In this document: positions 26,436 through 37,627 of the stretch, in pieces
Position numbering within the stretch: position 1 is the first letter of the stretch
How the letters are laid out: each line of letters opens with the position of its first letter
Source: Lachnospiraceae bacterium
GTDB lineage: Bacteria > Bacillota > Clostridia > Lachnospirales > Lachnospiraceae
Direction: 5' to 3'
Length of the DNA: 64,000 nt
Assembly: GCA_024693925.1 (NCBI GenBank)
Contig: JAILKH010000015.1
Span: forward strand, 36,778-100,777
The notes under the pieces: generated by a model
The model's input: the letters and a program-made list of their open reading frames with translations, nothing else
Databases searched by the model: none
What the model was told of the DNA's origin: nothing
Position numbers and translations under genes: made by a program

Positions 26436-29180
26436 TTAATACAATATACTTCTGTCTTCATTTGTCAATTGCTGGAGCGGATCAAAAAAACCTTCGGGAA
26501 TATTCATTTGATCAGGACAATTTACCACATACTTTTCTTCAAATACATATCTTCTCATAGGTTTATCAAAATAGAAACCCTGGATAAGCCGAATATTCAT
26601 ATCATCCAACACACGAAGCTGCTCCTCCGTTTCTATTCCCTCAACACATATTTTAACCTCCAACGCTTCCGCCAACTCTCCCACCATTCTTACAAAGGCC
26701 TGAGCATATTGATCTACCGCCAGATCCTTAACAAAACTCTGGTCAACCTTTATAACATCCAAAGGGATTTCTCTTATGTGGCTTAATGACGAATACCCCG
26801 TGCCAAAATCATCCAAAGCTATACGGACCCCAAGTTTTTTTATACTGCTCAAAATCCGTTTCATACGCTCCATATCATTGATCGCAAGACTTTCGGTTAC
26901 CTCAAGTGTGAGATTTCTGGGATTTATACCTGTTTCCTTAATTATGTTTTCAATTGTTTCCACAACATCATTCTGCAAAAGCTGAACAACCGACAGATTA
27001 ACATTAACTTTATAGTACGGATGCCCGCTTTCATTCCAATGCTTACATGCCAGACAGGCTTCTCTTAATACATAATTACCGATGGGATTAATAAGTCCCA
27101 AATATTCTGCAAGAGGAATAAAATCCCCGGGTGAAACAAAACCCAACTCCGAACTGTTCCATCTTATCAGCGCTTCGGCACCTGTACATATTCCTCCACC
27201 CTGAGTATCAATAATAGGCTGATAATAAACCTCAAATTCCTTATAGTCAGATGTAGTAGCCTCACGCATGCTTTTTTCCATATCAAGACGTTTATTTGAA
27301 TCTGAGTCCCTGCTGTCACTATAATAAGCAGTCCGGTTCTTACCCCCGCGTTTTGCCTCATACATGGCAATATCAGCTTTTTTTATTACATCCTGAACGG
27401 TATCACCCTCATCCGGAAATGTAACTATACCCATACTGGTGGTACAATAATAATCTGCTCCCTTTAAAAACCAGGGCTTATTAAATACAACCCTGATCTC
27501 CTCTATAATCGCATCAAATTTACCCATACTTGTATGAGGGATGATTATAATAAATTCATCGCCTCCCATCCGGTAACAACTGTTCTCGACGCCATCTATT
27601 CTGGACAGGCAATGGGAAATTGCTTTTAATAAAACATCCCCATACTGATGTCCCAATCCATCATTTATGTGTTTAAAATCATCCAGATCAAGATACAATA
27701 ATGCACCCTTACTGTTTGATTGTTTTGCCCCATCAATAAACTTTGCAAGATCTCTCTCACAACTCATACGATTATATAAACCGGTCAGGAAATCATTATT
27801 GGCCTGCTGTTCTATCTTTTGCTGATAAAGCTTTTTATCTGTAATATCAAAAATCGAACATAATAATACTCTTCGTCCATCTACCCACCTTATATAAGTA
27901 TTGTTAAGATCATACCACCTTCTCCTGTCAGCATACTCTACCTCACTGCTGACAGAGCGGTTACTGTTTTCGGCTTTTTTCTCAAACAAACGCTCTATCA
28001 TTCCGTTTTCCAGCTCATCCTTAAAAGAATTTCTGAATAATCTGTTTGCAAACAATATCTGTCCGGACTCAATATCTCTTACATATATTGCGGTTCCCAC
28101 ATTATCAAGAATCGATTCCAGTGATTTATAGGAACTTGCAAGTGAATTCTTCTGAACCCTTTTTTCAAGAATGCTCTGTATTATCCTGCCGGCATCTCCG
28201 AAAAACTTGATCTCCTCACTATTCCACATACGTCCCGGTGCATCATCGGCAAAAACAACATACATGGCAACCTGACGATTAGGCTTGCTGGTAAACACAG
28301 GTATTATCACACAGGATGTAATTCCCAGCGAAGAAAACCATTCTCTTGTCTCTTTTTCAAGGACAGTCTTATAAGAGATCACCATAGGTTTATCTCCGGC
28401 AATCTTAATATGTTTAATTACATCATCCACCTTCACTATACCATGAAGCGAATCCCTGCCCTCTTTTAAATACTCACCCAAAAGATCGATACCGGTACCA
28501 TTAATATTTATTCGAAGAACATACGCATGTGCAATATCGGAAAAACGTCCCACATAAGTTACCATCTGAGAGCATATCTCCTCAAAGGACTCATCACTGT
28601 CAAGAAGAGAAACTATATCCGTCATAAACTCCGATTTTCTAAGATCATGCATCATCTGAAGTTCGGCAGATTTACTCTTAACCGACTCCGCCAGCGCATC
28701 CGCTCTTGAATAAGTGGTTTTATACACTTTTGTTGAAATAAGGCGCAAAAAATCAAGAGACGCAATAAAATCAGCCTCTTTGATCTTTACCGAAAAATTC
28801 AACAGGGAATCATCATCATTTATTTCCTCCAAAACCGCACAAACTATCCAACAGATTGCCGCTATTCCATCAACTTTGATCGCAATACCTGCTATCTTAA
28901 CATTGGAATAATCAGTATCTTCTACTATCTGATCCTCCGTAGAAGAATTCATCAAACGCTCATAAACATGTTTTATCTGTCTATCAGAAATAGCCGGGAC
29001 AAGCCTGTCCACTAACACTCTGTCCCCGGATAATGCGGTCACTTGCTGCCCTTCATCATTAAGTAAAAACAAAAACAGATTAGACATCCTCGCATAATAA
29101 TCCTGAAGATTCTGTAACCATTTAGCATCTATATCAACTTTATGTGCCAGTGCAGACCCAGAAACGTTCACTGTTTCCAT
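26436..29180 (-). CDS. GAF-PAS-GGDEF-EAL c-di-GMP turnover protein
   Basis: A 914-residue protein without clear membrane helices. Residues 1-150 form an N-terminal sensor-like region. A GAF-like domain spans about 190-340 and a PAS domain about 350-445. The GGDEF domain has an intact GGDEF motif at 539-543, and the EAL domain has EAL at 669-671 plus DDFGTGYSS. Both enzymatic sites look complete, so it may make and break c-di-GMP, with one activity dominant under the control of GAF and PAS. Together with the EAL protein at 3170 it indicates c-di-GMP signalling in this organism. It lies 29 bases before the orphan permease gene. Confidence 0.92.
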   Translation of the reverse strand: METVNVSGSALAHKVDIDAKWLQNLQDYYARMSNLFLFLLNDEGQQVTALSGDRVLVDRLVPAISDRQIKHVYERLMNSSTEDQIVEDTDYSNVKIAGIAIKVDGIAAICWIVCAVLEEINDDDSLLNFSVKIKEADFIASLDFLRLISTKVYKTTYSRADALAESVKSKSAELQMMHDLRKSEFMTDIVSLLDSDESFEEICSQMVTYVGRFSDIAHAYVLRININGTGIDLLGEYLKEGRDSLHGIVKVDDVIKHIKIAGDKPMVISYKTVLEKETREWFSSLGITSCVIIPVFTSKPNRQVAMYVVFADDAPGRMWNSEEIKFFGDAGRIIQSILEKRVQKNSLASSYKSLESILDNVGTAIYVRDIESGQILFANRLFRNSFKDELENGMIERLFEKKAENSNRSVSSEVEYADRRRWYDLNNTYIRWVDGRRVLLCSIFDITDKKLYQQKIEQQANNDFLTGLYNRMSCERDLAKFIDGAKQSNSKGALLYLDLDDFKHINDGLGHQYGDVLLKAISHCLSRIDGVENSCYRMGGDEFIIIIPHTSMGKFDAIIEEIRVVFNKPWFLKGADYYCTTSMGIVTFPDEGDTVQDVIKKADIAMYEAKRGGKNRTAYYSDSRDSDSNKRLDMEKSMREATTSDYKEFEVYYQPIIDTQGGGICTGAEALIRWNSSELGFVSPGDFIPLAEYLGLINPIGNYVLREACLACKHWNESGHPYYKVNVNLSVVQLLQNDVVETIENIIKETGINPRNLTLEVTESLAINDMERMKRILSSIKKLGVRIALDDFGTGYSSLSHIREIPLDVIKVDQSFVKDLAVDQYAQAFVRMVGELAEALEVKICVEGIETEEQLRVLDDMNIRLIQGFYFDKPMRRYVFEEKYVVNCPDQMNIPEGFFDPLQQLTNEDRSILY

Positions 29181-29209
29181 AATTATACTTCTATCCTTCC
29201 TTACGATAT

Positions 29210-29983
29210 CTAAGCTCTTATATTTTTCTTATTGTATATCACTACTCCGATCAAGGTTGAAGCAACCGTATATACCAATCCCAAAACAACTATAAACATT
29301 ACATTTCTATCCGGACTTGACGGATACGGAATAAGGGTAAAGCATTGGGAAATAGTATATTTCCTAATTACCTTAAACACCTCAATACCCGGAGGATCAC
29401 TTGCCAAAAGAATAATTCCTCTCGGTATTAAAAAAGTCAGAATATAATATCCCGCATAAGCCTTTCTTTTATCTTCAAAGGCAAATAAAAACAACACCCC
29501 AAAAGAAACAGCGGCAAGAAATAAAGGTAATGCAAGGATCATTTTCTCCGTAAACACCCTGATAGATTCCTTTGTAAGTGTACTGTCCCCGACATGAAAA
29601 ATCGCTGTGGAGGCGATCAGAACAACGTATGTTATTACCAAAAAAACAAAAGCAAGCAATACACTTGCAATAAGTTTACTCAAATAAATCCGGGTCCTGT
29701 CAAGGGAATTAGTAACACCATCCTTAATAAAAGGATTTGGATATTCCTTTCCAAATACCATATGAGCAATAAATATACAGCTCAAATACGGAATAATAAA
29801 GGACCATGCTGCATATTCCATTGTATTATATGCATAAGTACCCTCATTTGTTCCATAAATAGTCCTAAATGCAACTACTGCTATATTTCCTATTATACAA
29901 AGGGCAAAAATACACACAAAATATATATATGCGGATTTTCGACATAACGCCGCATCCAATTCCCTCATAATATATTTAACCAT
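29210..29983 (-). CDS. ABC-2-like membrane protein, six helices, no adjacent ATPase
   Basis: A 257-residue protein with about six hydrophobic segments and a long central loop. The layout (N-terminal helix, VAFRTIYGTNEGTYAYNTMEYAAWSF, FGKEYPNPFIKDGVTNSLDRTRIYLSKL) is that of small ABC-2-type permeases such as bacteriocin or lantibiotic immunity proteins. The conserved E-Y-x-x-x-x-I/x-K-D near its first external turn fits this. No ATP-binding protein lies beside it, so it would need a partner elsewhere. The nearest GGGAGG lies about 14 bases upstream of the ATG, a longer spacing than usual. Confidence 0.65.
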   Translation of the reverse strand: MVKYIMRELDAALCRKSAYIYFVCIFALCIIGNIAVVAFRTIYGTNEGTYAYNTMEYAAWSFIIPYLSCIFIAHMVFGKEYPNPFIKDGVTNSLDRTRIYLSKLIASVLLAFVFLVITYVVLIASTAIFHVGDSTLTKESIRVFTEKMILALPLFLAAVSFGVLFLFAFEDKRKAYAGYYILTFLIPRGIILLASDPPGIEVFKVIRKYTISQCFTLIPYPSSPDRNVMFIVVLGLVYTVASTLIGVVIYNKKNIRA

Positions 29984-30008
29984 AAATTATATTATGCCTC
30001 CCATCAGA

Positions 30009-30031
30009 GTTCCGGGCATGCCGCCCGTAAC
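30009..30031. other. GC-rich imperfect hairpin between guaB and the downstream permease
   Basis: GTTCCGGGC and GCCCGTAAC (nine pairs, one mismatch, five-base loop) lie in the 66-base gap after the guaB stop. No T-run follows on the minus strand, so termination is uncertain; it may weaken read-through or protect the 3' end. Confidence 0.35.
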
Positions 30032-30049
30032 CCTAAAATAATGTACTTA

Positions 30050-31504
<1,455 letters not shown>

Positions 31505-31541
31505 TTATTTTACCTCCTGACTGATTTTTTTATATTTGACT

Positions 31542-31571
31542 AATATATATTATATAAATAACCATTGTCAA
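31542..31571 (-). promoter_or_regulatory. promoter of guaB
   Basis: TTGACA (31566-31571) and TATATT (31542-31547) on the minus strand, spacer 18. A perfect -35 box and the position about 38 bases before the guaB ATG support it. It lies ten bases after the stop of the upstream membrane protein gene. Confidence 0.72.
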
Positions 31572-31580
31572 CCAATGCCT

Positions 31581-32081
31581 TTAATACTCTATAACTTTTC
31601 TTGGAAATACACTCTTTATAACCTTTATCATTTCCTCATTTGGTTCAAAGGCTACCAGTTCCTCCGCCATCTGATCCTTATATACTATAACCCAGACCGG
31701 AGCATTCTGCTCTCCCGAAGAATAATCACTCTTCTTTATATTTCTGGCTTTATACCTGTCTAATTGATGGGAATTTATGGGGCACATAAAATCCATTTTA
31801 GACAACTCTATATTCCTGACCTTTTTCCTCTTTTCCTTACTCATTATCTTATCAATCTGAATTTCCTTATCAACATACAGATATTCATATTCAAGTTCAA
31901 AACCCGGAACCACAAAAAAAACAAGCAGGCCAAATATAACCAATGTTACCAGAAAAAAAATATTACCGGCTATAAATCCTATTAAGGAAACACCTGTAAG
32001 AATATATATTATATATTTAACTATACTAAGCACCGGCGAATTTTTCCTGGCAACCATACATTCCACATATGACTCGTTCAT
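31581..32081 (-). CDS. Small two-TM membrane protein (resembles DUF6106)
   Basis: A 166-residue protein from the ATG at 32081, which has GGGAGG six bases upstream; a longer frame reaches 32147 but lacks a site. Residues about 20-64 hold two membrane helices (KYIIYILTGVSLIGFIAG and FLVTLVIFGLLVFFVV). A cytoplasmic domain follows with EYEYLYVDKEIQIDKIMSKE, then SHQLDRYKARN and FEPNEEMIKVIKSVFPRKV, matching the DUF6106 pattern as I recall it in Lachnospiraceae. The function is unknown. It is divergent from the anchored protein at 32287. Confidence 0.7.
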   Translation of the reverse strand: MNESYVECMVARKNSPVLSIVKYIIYILTGVSLIGFIAGNIFFLVTLVIFGLLVFFVVPGFELEYEYLYVDKEIQIDKIMSKEKRKKVRNIELSKMDFMCPINSHQLDRYKARNIKKSDYSSGEQNAPVWVIVYKDQMAEELVAFEPNEEMIKVIKSVFPRKVIEY

Positions 32082-32150
32082 TTCAGCCTCCCAAATATAC
32101 AAATTTCTCAGATTCTCATATTTATGTACTGATATGTAGTTTAGCACACA

Positions 32151-32179
32151 TTGACAGAAATTGCTATTTCTTTTACACT
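32151..32179 (+). promoter_or_regulatory. promoter of the 32287-36201 plus-strand genes
   Basis: TTGACA (32151-32156) and TACACT (32174-32179) with a 17-base spacer, about 108 bases before the ATG at 32287. It can drive the anchored protein and perhaps the MBOAT and SGNH genes, which follow on the same strand after 46- and 68-base gaps. Confidence 0.65.
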
Positions 32180-32286
32180 ACTGTATGTTAATCCGTTTAT
32201 TGTTCAAGATATTGCTTATATAAATGATAAATACAAGAGATATCACCGATAAAATCTCGGGAATCCCTTCAAATAAAGGAAAAAAA

Positions 32287-33018
32287 ATGGCTCTGAGAGA
32301 TGAAATCAAAAGGGAGAATATCAAAATAAAAGATATGTCTTTCAAGAAAAAAATCGAATATATCTGGGAATACTATAAAGTACACATAATCTCAATAACT
32401 GCGGCGATAATATTTATATGCGTTTTTGTTCAGGAATACAAAGAAAATAAACGCCCTCTTTACCTGGATGTCATACTGATAAATTCGGATATTGCTTACG
32501 AAGACACAAATTATATTAAAGATGATTTTATAAAATACTCGGATATAGATATTGAAACCTACAATCTTACCATCGACCCTACACCGGTCATCTCAGAAAC
32601 TCAAAATGACCAAATGACAATTGCAAATATACAGAAAGTTATGGCCATGTATGCCGCAGGTGATCTGGATGTCGTTATAGGCCCCGACTCAATAATCAAC
32701 GGATACGGGGCAGTCGGGGCACATATGGATCTTACAAGTGTATTGGACAATGATCTTAAAAAGACTCTGACCGATAAAGGCTACGAAATATATTACACAA
32801 CAGTATACGAAGAAGATGAGAACGGAAACCAACAGGCGATCGAAACATATCCTGCCGGTGTATATCTTGATAATTCGGAATACTTAAATAACCTTAGTAC
32901 TATCGGTGCCTACAAAACCCAGAAAGATGCCGGTAAACGCCCCGTCTTTACTATAACCTCCGGTTCCTCAAGAACAGAACATGCCCTTGAACTCCTTAAA
33001 ATGATAACGGGGATTTAA
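32287..33018 (+). CDS. Membrane-anchored extracytoplasmic protein of unknown function
   Basis: A 243-residue protein from the ATG at 32287, with AAAGGA upstream; an earlier in-frame ATG at 32224 has no ribosome site. A basic cytoplasmic start (MALRDEIKRENIKIK) precedes one helix (HIISITAAIIFICVFVQEY), with the rest outside. The external part (YLDVILINSDIAYED..., MTIANIQKVMAMYAAGDLDVVIGPDSIINGYG) has the alternating pattern of a periplasmic-binding-protein-like fold, but no metal or sugar site is recognisable. It stands before the MBOAT/SGNH pair on the same strand, so a role beside polysaccharide acylation is possible. I do not recognise the family with certainty. Confidence 0.65.
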   Translation: MALRDEIKRENIKIKDMSFKKKIEYIWEYYKVHIISITAAIIFICVFVQEYKENKRPLYLDVILINSDIAYEDTNYIKDDFIKYSDIDIETYNLTIDPTPVISETQNDQMTIANIQKVMAMYAAGDLDVVIGPDSIINGYGAVGAHMDLTSVLDNDLKKTLTDKGYEIYYTTVYEEDENGNQQAIETYPAGVYLDNSEYLNNLSTIGAYKTQKDAGKRPVFTITSGSSRTEHALELLKMITGI

Positions 33019-33064
33019 ATTGTCCCGCTTAAACCTACTCAAAAACAGAGGTGGAGATAAATAA

Positions 33065-34663
33065 ATGTCACTGATTTCGTTGGAATTTATAATCTTTTTT
33101 TTGATCATACTAACAGTTTATTATCTGTTACCGGGAAAACTTCAATGGGTATGGTTACTCATTGCAAGCGCTGTTTTCTATTATTTCAATTCAACAGCGC
33201 TTCAATATTCCGTCTTTATTGTTTTTCTTTTACTTAACTATATTTCAAGCCTTAAACTTTCTTCCGGCTCCAAACATAAAAAAATCATTTTTAGGAGTAT
33301 TCTTATTTTCGATATACTTATGTTAATGACACTAAAATATACGGGCTTCTTTTTTGATATTTTTTCCCGGTGCGCAAATATTTTCAACCACTCAGTCAAT
33401 GGCGATATAAAAAACCTTATCCTTTCATTTTCCGAAAGGCTTTGTCCTCCTCGGATTTCTTATTTTTCCCTCATAGTGATAGGATACATTACCGATGCCT
33501 ATTGGGGAAATATAACGATCCAGAAAAATCCCGGCAAATTTGCCCTTTTTGCATCGTATTTTCCTTTGATGACCTCCGGACCCATCATCCAGTATGAACA
33601 GATGGAAAACAAATTATGGGGTAAAAAACATTATTTTTCCTACTATGAATTCATAAGCGGCAGTCAACGGATCCTTTGGGGCATTTTCAAGAAGCTGGTA
33701 ATATCAGAACGCCTGTCGGTTATGGTAAATGAAATTTACGATCATTACGAACTGTATCCCGGATTCTATATATTCTGGGCAGGGGGCTTTTTTGCATTCC
33801 AGCTATATACCGACTTTTCAGGTTTAATGGATATAGTTTTGGGGTTTTCACAGATCTTCGGAATAAATCTCCCCGAAAATTTCAATACTCCTTTCTACTC
33901 CGAATCACTTGCGGAATTCTGGAGAAGATGGCATATCACCCTCGGAGGCTGGTTAAAATCCTACGTATTTTATGCTGTACAACAAACCGAAACCTTTCGC
34001 AAACTCAGAAAATTCTGCAAAAAACATCTGGGAAAAGGCTATGAAAGAAAATATAACATTCCCCAGTTTCTTGGGCTTATGATTTCCTGGTTTCTTATAG
34101 GCCTGTGGCATGGCGGAGGATTTAATTATATATTCGGTGTCGGAATCTATATGGGAGCCGTGATCATTATATCCGAATTATGTCAACCTCTTTTCAGGAA
34201 AATAACAGAACTGCTGCACATAAACACAAACACCTTCAGCTATACCTTATTTAAGAGGATCAGAACCTTTTTTCTATTTATTTTCGGACTTTCCTTCTTC
34301 AGAGCTGAATCTCTGACCAAAGGATTATCCATGTGGAAAAATGCCTTCTCCATATTTAATCCCTGGATATTCTTCGATCGTTCAATATACCGTCTGGGAC
34401 TTAATGAATCTGAATTTCATATATTGGTCTTCTCCATGCTAATATTACTTGTTGTATCCATTCTGCAACACGCAAACGGCGGAATTCCCCAGGTAACCGT
34501 CCCTGAACCCTGCCCGCAAATGAATGCTGTACGTATACTTATAAAACAGCAAAACTTTCTATACAGACTGATATTGTTTATTGCATTATTTGTAATGATA
34601 ATATGCTTTGGATATTACGGTTCCGAATTTAATGCCTCCGATTTTATTTACGGTCGTTTTTAA
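33065..34663 (+). CDS. MBOAT-family O-acyltransferase (AlgI/DltB type)
   Basis: A 532-residue multi-pass protein. The MBOAT signature region FWRRWHITLGGWLKSYVFY and the catalytic histidine in GLWHGGGFNYIFGV are intact. MBOAT proteins of this group (AlgI, DltB, PatA-like) pass acyl groups across the membrane to extracellular polysaccharide or teichoic acid. DltB is normally about 400 residues and sits in a dlt operon; the 530-residue length and the absence of dltA/dltC point to an AlgI/PatA-like polysaccharide acylase. GGTGG lies seven bases before the ATG. It is followed by an SGNH-type partner. Confidence 0.9.
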   Translation: MSLISLEFIIFFLIILTVYYLLPGKLQWVWLLIASAVFYYFNSTALQYSVFIVFLLLNYISSLKLSSGSKHKKIIFRSILIFDILMLMTLKYTGFFFDIFSRCANIFNHSVNGDIKNLILSFSERLCPPRISYFSLIVIGYITDAYWGNITIQKNPGKFALFASYFPLMTSGPIIQYEQMENKLWGKKHYFSYYEFISGSQRILWGIFKKLVISERLSVMVNEIYDHYELYPGFYIFWAGGFFAFQLYTDFSGLMDIVLGFSQIFGINLPENFNTPFYSESLAEFWRRWHITLGGWLKSYVFYAVQQTETFRKLRKFCKKHLGKGYERKYNIPQFLGLMISWFLIGLWHGGGFNYIFGVGIYMGAVIIISELCQPLFRKITELLHINTNTFSYTLFKRIRTFFLFIFGLSFFRAESLTKGLSMWKNAFSIFNPWIFFDRSIYRLGLNESEFHILVFSMLILLVVSILQHANGGIPQVTVPEPCPQMNAVRILIKQQNFLYRLILFIALFVMIICFGYYGSEFNASDFIYGRF

Positions 34664-34731
34664 TGTGGAAAACAAAAACGAAAACATGGGATGTTTATTC
34701 AAGATCATCCTCTTAGAAAAAGGGTCCATAA

Positions 34732-36201
34732 ATGATTAAAAAAATTATTTCCGATCAAAAAATCAAAAATATAATAAAGCTTATGATAATAATAGGTGCA
34801 TTCTCATTTACTGTCATTATGATGGACAGGATATTATTATTAAAATCCAAAGACGGAATATCACAGATCCAGGCCTATTACAAACAGCCTTCCGGAACTG
34901 TGGACGCGCTTTTCGTCGGTAGTTCCCATATATTTTGTCACGTCAATACCGGTGTATTATGGGATGATTTCGGAATCTCGGGGTTCGATCTTGCAGCTGC
35001 CGAACAACCCTTTTGGAACAGCTTATATTATATTAAAGAAGGTCTTAAATATCAGACTCCCGATGTACTGGTCCTTGATATATCCACTCCCGGCATACGT
35101 CCCACGGATTATCAGCCGGAAAACTGGCTGATAACAAATACCTACGGCATAAAACACAACCGGAACCGATATGAAGCGATCAAAATAAGCTCACTTAGTA
35201 ATTCCTTCAAACGACTCCTTATCGGTCTTAATTCAACTCACGGAAAATATACATCTCTAAGTGAAGAAGATTTTATGAACTATTCTTCATCCGTTAATTT
35301 CAAAGGGTTTGATGCCCGTGAAACAACAATTCCTTTTGAGAAACCTGATATAACAAATATCACGGGACGGCACGAATTAACCGAAAAAGAAGAAAAATAT
35401 CTTCGAATGATCATAGAATATGTTCAAAATAAAAATATACCTTTGCTTTTTATCTCCTCTCCGTATGTTATCACTACAGATGAGGAGCAGGAAAAATATA
35501 ACACTATATTTGACATAGCTGACGAATATGAAGTTCCTTATATTGATTTCAATAAACTCTATGATGAGATGGGCCTGGATTTCAACACAGATATGGCCGA
35601 AATCCTGCATTTAAACAGAAGCGGCAACGAAAAATTCACCAGATACCTGGGACAATACCTGGTAGACAATTATGCCCTGACCGACCATAGAAACGATCCC
35701 CGCTACGCTTCTTGGGAGGCCGATGCCAAATACCAGAGACAGGATACACTTCGCTATAATATCATAAACGCTGCCCAGCAGGGAGCCAACGGAAAGTTCC
35801 TTGATCTCATAAACAATGGCAGCCTTGTGATCTTTTGCAATATACCCTCAGCATATGAAGGCCTTAATGATCCTTCGATAACCGAATACCTGCTCCCCTT
35901 GGGACTTGATCCCGATAAAATTTCCGCCAACAATTCTTATGTTTTAAATAACAAAAAAACACTTTTTACATCATCTTCAAATGATTTTAAGATTGGCTTT
36001 GAAGATGGGAACCGACGCCTGATGTTTATAAAGAAAACCGACGAAAACGGAAATTCAAATATACAGGTACGTACCAATGGTTCATCCGGGTATCAGTGCG
36101 TAACCGATTACGAAACCTTTGAAATGCCTGCAGACAGAGTAAGTTTTTGCATCTATGACACCGTTCTCGATAAAATAATAGGCGTTCATACAATACAATA
36201 A
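34732..36201 (+). CDS. SGNH-like membrane-anchored protein, likely acyltransferase partner of the MBOAT
   Basis: A 489-residue protein with one N-terminal helix (IIKLMIIIGAFSFTVIMM). The external domain begins with FVGSSHIFCHV, the GDS/SGNH serine block. Further on are DVLVLDIST and HLNRSGNEKFTRYLG, where a D/H pair is expected. The catalytic serine (in G-S-S-H) is well placed. Such AlgX/AlgJ/DltD-like proteins complete O-acylation with an MBOAT protein. The C-terminal 120 residues (NNGSLVIFCNIPSAYEG, IQVRTNGSSGYQCVTDY) are an extra domain of unknown role, longer than in DltD. It is convergent with the MFS gene after a seven-base gap. Confidence 0.8.
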   Translation: MIKKIISDQKIKNIIKLMIIIGAFSFTVIMMDRILLLKSKDGISQIQAYYKQPSGTVDALFVGSSHIFCHVNTGVLWDDFGISGFDLAAAEQPFWNSLYYIKEGLKYQTPDVLVLDISTPGIRPTDYQPENWLITNTYGIKHNRNRYEAIKISSLSNSFKRLLIGLNSTHGKYTSLSEEDFMNYSSSVNFKGFDARETTIPFEKPDITNITGRHELTEKEEKYLRMIIEYVQNKNIPLLFISSPYVITTDEEQEKYNTIFDIADEYEVPYIDFNKLYDEMGLDFNTDMAEILHLNRSGNEKFTRYLGQYLVDNYALTDHRNDPRYASWEADAKYQRQDTLRYNIINAAQQGANGKFLDLINNGSLVIFCNIPSAYEGLNDPSITEYLLPLGLDPDKISANNSYVLNNKKTLFTSSSNDFKIGFEDGNRRLMFIKKTDENGNSNIQVRTNGSSGYQCVTDYETFEMPADRVSFCIYDTVLDKIIGVHTIQ

Positions 36202-36208
36202 ACCAAGA

Positions 36209-37453
36209 TCAATCCTTTAAAGCTTTTTCCCGTAAAGTATTATCCGATAATTTGGTCATTGCAATAAAAGATATTATAACCCCTATTGCACAGATAACAG
36301 TCCCCGTTACTATCATTGGTCTTACACCGAGTTTATCCAGTATCCTTCCGCTTATCAGATTAGAAAAAACTCCGCCGATAGTTATCGATGTTGTAATAAA
36401 AGCCTGCCCTTTTACCTGATCAAAAGAACCCAGCATCTCATTTACATAATAAGCTGCCGCCGGAATAAATACGGCATATGCCAGCAATTGAAAGCTCTGA
36501 CTCACATACATTCCCACCATATTCCTTGCAAATATCAATATTATTATCTTTACAAGAAATGATACTCCCGAAAGTAAAAGCAGTTTTTTTGCCGATACCT
36601 TTTTAAGCACCGACGGAATAAGTGCCATAACAGGCAATTCCAAAATAGCCTGCAAGAAATTGGCATATCCCAACTCTTTTTCGGCTCCTCCCAGTTCTCT
36701 TATTATCTGTATCATAAAATCATTTATCATATTATGGGCAAAATAAAAACATACGGCCGCAACCAAAAACAATGAAAAAGCGGGATAAATACTCATAAAT
36801 TCCCGGATATTATTATGAGCAGCCTCTTCACCATCCTTCACTCTCTCGATAGCTTTTGCCGCTTCCTGCTTTTTACCTGTTTCCCTCGGTTTCCTGAAGG
36901 AAAGAATTACAACCGCAGATATAACCATCATTATCACATTAACCACAAGAAGGATAAAAACCCCTCTCTTTTCAACCATACCACCTATGATCGCAGACAT
37001 TACCGCAAAACCGGCCGAACCAAGGCCTCTGGATAAGCCGTACATAATATTGCAGCCTGCCTTCTGATATTCAAAACACAAAGCGGTCATTACCGGCTGA
37101 TAGGTAAATTGAACCATATAAATAATGGCATAGACAATAAATATAATAATCTTATTGTCCCGTATCACCATCAGCAAAACAGAGCCTGCCATAATTACCA
37201 TTATCGAAATAAATATAAAATTTTTATTGGTAAGAGGACCCGGCTTATCTATGAAACCTGCCACCACCGGCTGACTTAATGCCGAAACCACATTTGCCAA
37301 CGCCAGCAATACTCCCACCTGTGTATTTGTAAACCCATTCGCAAGAAGATAAACAGCAGCATATGCATGAATTGTACAAAAAGCCGCAAAATACGCCACA
37401 TTTAAAAGAGTATACCTGATCGTCCATATTTTTTTATTATCTTTATTATCCAT
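36209..37453 (-). CDS. MFS transporter
   Basis: A 414-residue protein with about twelve helices in two halves. Near residues 60-75 the N-terminal half carries QPVVAGFIDKPGPLTNK, equivalent to the loop 2-3 G-x-x-x-D of the superfamily. The opening (YTLLNVAYFAAFCTIHAYAAVYLL) resembles the sugar/nucleoside (LacY-like, 'MFS_1-like') subfamily. The substrate cannot be told. It is transcribed alone, divergent from aroA, with a promoter in the gap. Confidence 0.85.
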   Translation of the reverse strand: MDNKDNKKIWTIRYTLLNVAYFAAFCTIHAYAAVYLLANGFTNTQVGVLLALANVVSALSQPVVAGFIDKPGPLTNKNFIFISIMVIMAGSVLLMVIRDNKIIIFIVYAIIYMVQFTYQPVMTALCFEYQKAGCNIMYGLSRGLGSAGFAVMSAIIGGMVEKRGVFILLVVNVIMMVISAVVILSFRKPRETGKKQEAAKAIERVKDGEEAAHNNIREFMSIYPAFSLFLVAAVCFYFAHNMINDFMIQIIRELGGAEKELGYANFLQAILELPVMALIPSVLKKVSAKKLLLLSGVSFLVKIIILIFARNMVGMYVSQSFQLLAYAVFIPAAAYYVNEMLGSFDQVKGQAFITTSITIGGVFSNLISGRILDKLGVRPMIVTGTVICAIGVIISFIAMTKLSDNTLREKALKD

Positions 37454-37492
37454 ATCCAGCGTTGCCCTATCCCTTTTCTCATAAAATTAATT

Positions 37493-37521
37493 GTAATAAT
37501 TTTAACATGCACCATCGTCAA
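37493..37521 (-). promoter_or_regulatory. candidate promoter of the MFS gene
   Basis: TTGACG (37516-37521) and TATTAC (37493-37498) on the minus strand, 17-base spacer. The -10 box matches four of six positions. For divergent aroA a TATAAT lies at 37552-37557 but without a good -35 box. Confidence 0.45.
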
Positions 37522-37627
37522 TTAAAAGTTATTTCTAAATCGACAGGCTTATATAATTTCCGGCTTGAAAGATTCCCTGTTTGCCATTAAGATAGATATT
37601 AAATATATATTCTATACGGAGAATTTT

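Noticed and set aside
31505..31580. Possible purine riboswitch upstream of guaB
   Set aside because: The leader between promoter and ATG is under 40 bases, too short for a known aptamer.
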